From: Alistipes sp. Zagget8 | GTDB lineage: Bacteria; Bacteroidota; Bacteroidia; Bacteroidales; Rikenellaceae | Assembly (NCBI GenBank): GCA_001941065.1 | Contig: MSHJ01000005.1 | Coordinates: 406,883 to 470,882, forward strand | Reading direction: 5' to 3' | Length of the DNA stretch: 64,000 nt | In this document: in pieces, positions 61,573 to 64,000 of the stretch | How the letters are laid out: the number at the start of each line of letters is the position of its first letter | Position numbering within the stretch: the stretch's first letter is position 1 | Notes under the pieces: model-generated | What the model was told of the DNA's origin: nothing | Databases searched by the model: none | The model's input: the letters and a program-made list of their open reading frames with translations, nothing else | Made by a program: the position numbers and the translations under genes

Positions 61573-62412
61573 TCAATAGCGATACTCGGTCTCCGTGCGG
61601 ATTTTCCGCCGGGCGATGCCGTCGTAGTATTCGATTGTTTCGTAAACCAGCCGCCTGTTCCGGTACTTGTATCCGGAACTGATCCGCGCCGAGGCGCCCT
61701 GTCGTTCGTCCATGCCCGTGAGCCGTCCGCGGCGGTCGTAGGTGTAGGTGATGCTCCTCACATCGGGTTCCGAACCCTCCGGGGCCACTGTCTCGCTCCG
61801 CTCCGTGAGCGGGCATTTCAGCGCATCGTCCGCATAGACGATCTCCCGGACCGTGACATAAGGCGTTGTGTCCTCTCTGAAATAAGCCTCCTCCCGGCAA
61901 TCCTTCCGCCGCTCCCCGTAGGTCGTCTCCTGCAGGTGGATGATCCGCCCGTTGCCCGAGCGGCTTGTCCGCCGGACTACCCGGCCCTGCGCGTCGTATT
62001 CGTATTCGGTCTGTCCGGAATGCTCCTCCTCGCCGTCGTTCGCCCCTGTCGAGCGCTCCAGCACCGTTCGCCCCAAACTATCCTTTTCGGCCCGGGCGTT
62101 GGCCCATCCGAATGTCGTCCGTTCGCCGGTCTCTTTGTCGTAGGCTGCTGCGGCTGCGTAGGTGTGCGGACCGTCGTAGAGGTAGTTCTGAACGATGAAC
62201 GAATTCCGGTCCGACAGCATGAAAAACACCTGCCGGTCCTCATCGTCGTAGCGCCAGGTCATCTCCCTGCTCTCGACCTCCCGGCCCGACAGCATGTCGG
62301 TGACGACGGAGACCTGACGCAGGGGCAGTGTCCAACGCTTCTGCGCGGCGTCCGGGTCTTGTTTCCCGCAGGCCGCCAGCAGCAGCAATGCGAATGGCAG
62401 GCAATGTTTCAT
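61573..62412 (-). CDS. YD-repeat-like lipoprotein
   Basis: 279 residues with lipobox LLAAC. It contains several YD/RHS-type segments (EYEYDAQGRVVRRTSR, TYTYDRRGRLTGMDER), but far fewer than in true RHS toxins. Probably a periplasmic or surface lipoprotein. Lies 18 bases after the meaB stop. Confidence 0.72.
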   Translation of the reverse strand: MKHCLPFALLLLAACGKQDPDAAQKRWTLPLRQVSVVTDMLSGREVESREMTWRYDDEDRQVFFMLSDRNSFIVQNYLYDGPHTYAAAAAYDKETGERTTFGWANARAEKDSLGRTVLERSTGANDGEEEHSGQTEYEYDAQGRVVRRTSRSGNGRIIHLQETTYGERRKDCREEAYFREDTTPYVTVREIVYADDALKCPLTERSETVAPEGSEPDVRSITYTYDRRGRLTGMDERQGASARISSGYKYRNRRLVYETIEYYDGIARRKIRTETEYRY

Positions 62413-62430
62413 GGCAATCGGTTTTTCGGG

Positions 62431-63558
62431 TTATTCCAGCTTCCCGGAAGCGTCTTTGAAATAGACCTCCAGCAGCTCTTTGGCGGCTATGAACGACGAA
62501 ATCCGGTCCTCCAACACGCGCTGTTCATACTCCCCGATGCGGCTTTCGACAGCCGGGTCGCGGTAGAAACTCTCGCGCAGCACCTCGTTGATCGTCTCAT
62601 ACATCCAGTATTTGTTCTGCCGGTTGCGGTTGTGTTGGAAATAGCCGTTTTTCTGAATGTGGTCGAGATACTCCTCGACGCCCTTCCAGACCTCCTCCAG
62701 TCCCGTCCGGGCCACCGCCGACGAGGTGTAAACCTTGGGCCGCCAGCCCGATTCGGGCACCGGGAACAACCTCAATGCGCCCTGAAACTGCGTCTGCGCC
62801 AATTCGGCCTTGTGGATATTCTCGCCGTCGGCCTTGGTGATGACCATCAGGTCGGCCATCTCCATGATGCCGCGTTTGATGCCCTGCAGCTCGTCGCCGG
62901 CGCCCGAAATCTGCAGCAGCATGAACAGATCGACCATCGAATGCACGGCGGTCTCCGACTGACCGACGCCCACCGTCTCGATGAAAACGACGTCGAATCC
63001 GGCGGCTTCGCACAGCACGATCGTTTCGCGGGTCTTGCGGGCCACGCCGCCCAGCGACCCCGCCGACGGGGAGGGGCGGATGAAGACATCGGGATTGCTG
63101 CTGATGCTCTCCATGCGGGTTTTGTCGCCGAGTATCGAGCCGCCGCTGCGTTCCGACGAAGGGTCGATGGCCAGCACCGCGAGTTTGTGGTGCAGCGAGA
63201 CGACCGTGTTGCCGATGGCCTCGATAAACGTCGATTTGCCGGCTCCCGGGACGCCCGTGATGCCGATGCGGACCGACCGTCCGGCGTGGGGCAGACACGC
63301 CTCGATAATCTCCTGCGCCTGCGCGTAATGCGCCGGATTGGACGATTCGACCAGCGTGATGGCTTGCGAGAGGGTGGTGATGTTGCCCGCGAGAATGCCC
63401 GCGACATACTCTTCGGTCGAGAGCGCCCGCTTCTTGCGACGCTTGAAATAAGGGCTTACTATAGGTTGATCTTCAACGCCTTCCGTGACGTTGAGGGCCG
63501 TGTCGTGATGCGTGTCCGCGTACTCTTTTTCGTAGTGGTCTATCTTGGTGAATGACAT
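62431..63558 (-). CDS. meaB: Methylmalonyl-CoA mutase accessory GTPase
   Basis: 375 residues. The P-loop is GITGVPGAGKSTFIEAIG, followed by DPSSERSGGSILGDKTRM and the GTPase switch ETVGVGQSE. Guards and reloads methylmalonyl-CoA mutase with its B12 cofactor in the succinate/propionate pathway. Lies 7 bases after the thioredoxin-like gene. Confidence 0.93.
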   Translation of the reverse strand: MSFTKIDHYEKEYADTHHDTALNVTEGVEDQPIVSPYFKRRKKRALSTEEYVAGILAGNITTLSQAITLVESSNPAHYAQAQEIIEACLPHAGRSVRIGITGVPGAGKSTFIEAIGNTVVSLHHKLAVLAIDPSSERSGGSILGDKTRMESISSNPDVFIRPSPSAGSLGGVARKTRETIVLCEAAGFDVVFIETVGVGQSETAVHSMVDLFMLLQISGAGDELQGIKRGIMEMADLMVITKADGENIHKAELAQTQFQGALRLFPVPESGWRPKVYTSSAVARTGLEEVWKGVEEYLDHIQKNGYFQHNRNRQNKYWMYETINEVLRESFYRDPAVESRIGEYEQRVLEDRISSFIAAKELLEVYFKDASGKLE

Positions 63559-63565
63559 GGTTTTG

Positions 63566-64000
63566 TTACCTGGTTGTTTGTTCGATCAGTTTTTCGTTGA
63601 ATTGCAGCGAGTTGCCCATCCATACCGCCCGGTTTTTGGCGTCCGTGAGCACCCCGAACGGCACGTAGGTCACGCCGAAGGCCGTGAATCCCTTCTCGGC
63701 ACCGAGCGCCACGCCGATCTGCTGCGAGAGGTAGGGCTTGAGCAGGGAGGTAATTTTCGCGGGATCTTCCTTCGTGACGACGATCACGCGGAGTTTGGTC
63801 CCTAATTTGCCCGTCAGTTTCTTCAGCTTGTCGAGCGAGGTGACGCAGGCGGGGTTCGAGGAGTGGAAAAACTCGATATAGGTCGCCGGCGCCGCTGCCG
63901 GCTGGCGGTCGTCGAGCCATTTCGGGGCCTTGAGATCAGGGACACGGTCGCCGAGCACGACGTTCTGGGCAGTGGCGCTGCCGGCTGGCGGTCGTCGAGC
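63566..64000 (-). CDS. Thioredoxin-like protein, partial
   Basis: About 145 residues are visible, running off the right edge. LGDRVPDLKAPKWLDD and FFHSSNPACVTSLDKLKKL suggest a thioredoxin fold with a single Cys (PAC) in place of CxxC, followed by FTAFGVTYVPFGVLTDAKN. TlpA-like. The true start lies beyond the window; the frame is open to base 64000. A 24-base sequence is duplicated at 63894-63917 and 63977-64000. Confidence 0.65.
   Translation of the reverse strand, partial: ARRPPAGSATAQNVVLGDRVPDLKAPKWLDDRQPAAAPATYIEFFHSSNPACVTSLDKLKKLTGKLGTKLRVIVVTKEDPAKITSLLKPYLSQQIGVALGAEKGFTAFGVTYVPFGVLTDAKNRAVWMGNSLQFNEKLIEQTTR

Noticed and set aside
61573..62412. RHS toxin
   Set aside because: Only a few YD-like repeats, a lipoprotein signal and no toxin or immunity gene.

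Overview
The window is chromosomal DNA from a Bacteroidota bacterium, most likely a gut Alistipes or close relative in the Rikenellaceae. The evidence is high-GC coding sequence, a SusC/SusD pair, a hybrid two-component sensor with propeller repeats, many short-signal lipoproteins, and repeated TAnnTTTG promoter boxes. The genus is an inference; the phylum is well supported.

Layout. 1-4.9 kb: the start of a secreted protein interrupted by a G9 tract, divergent from a full-length hybrid two-component regulator. 4.9-9.9 kb: a leftward run ligA-dapA-DUF4919-clostripain. 10-14 kb: small proteins, a TIR protein whose C-terminal lectin-like domain looks like a diversity-generating-retroelement target, and a 52-residue peptide gene with a GLUG lipoprotein. 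14.3-20.1 kb: purA, etfB-etfA-acyl-CoA dehydrogenase, and a small outer-membrane barrel. 20.2-32.9 kb: a SusC/SusD-type locus with DUF4843 and PKD-like lipoproteins and two paralogous M10-like metalloproteases. One protease has HExxH and the other has lost it; the SusC gene carries a second G9 tract. 33.2-43.8 kb: glutaminase and GABA antiporter, a DUF5106 lipoprotein, reverse rubrerythrin, membrane and stress proteins, a PPi-type phosphofructokinase, cold-shock protein, a radical SAM/lipoprotein pair and tRNA-Pro(CGG).

44.1-52.8 kb is an integrated element in tRNA-Pro(UGG), bounded by perfect 59-bp direct repeats. It carries a tyrosine recombinase next to the intact tRNA, an SF2 helicase gene with three in-frame TGA codons, a long coiled-coil/leucine-rich-repeat surface lipoprotein behind a structured leader, and small unknown genes. 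52.9-64 kb returns to the host: a DUF748 protein, a HAD phosphatase, a three-gene steroid/bile-acid-type cluster (5-alpha-reductase, OYE flavoenzyme, SDR), glutamate decarboxylase, sirtuin, MeaB and a partial thioredoxin-like protein.

How the parts connect. Glutaminase and the antiporter (33-36 kb) together with glutamate decarboxylase (59-61 kb) make a complete glutamine/glutamate acid-resistance route in two loci. The SusCD locus with two proteases suggests capture and cleavage of protein or glycoprotein. The two G9 tracts both lie near the start of exported proteins, and both genes would need G10 or G7 to be read from their best start, which suggests phase variation. The strongest candidates for undescribed biology are the TIR-lectin gene, the paired G tracts, the leader RNA with two mutually exclusive pairings, and the helicase with tryptophan-position TGA codons.
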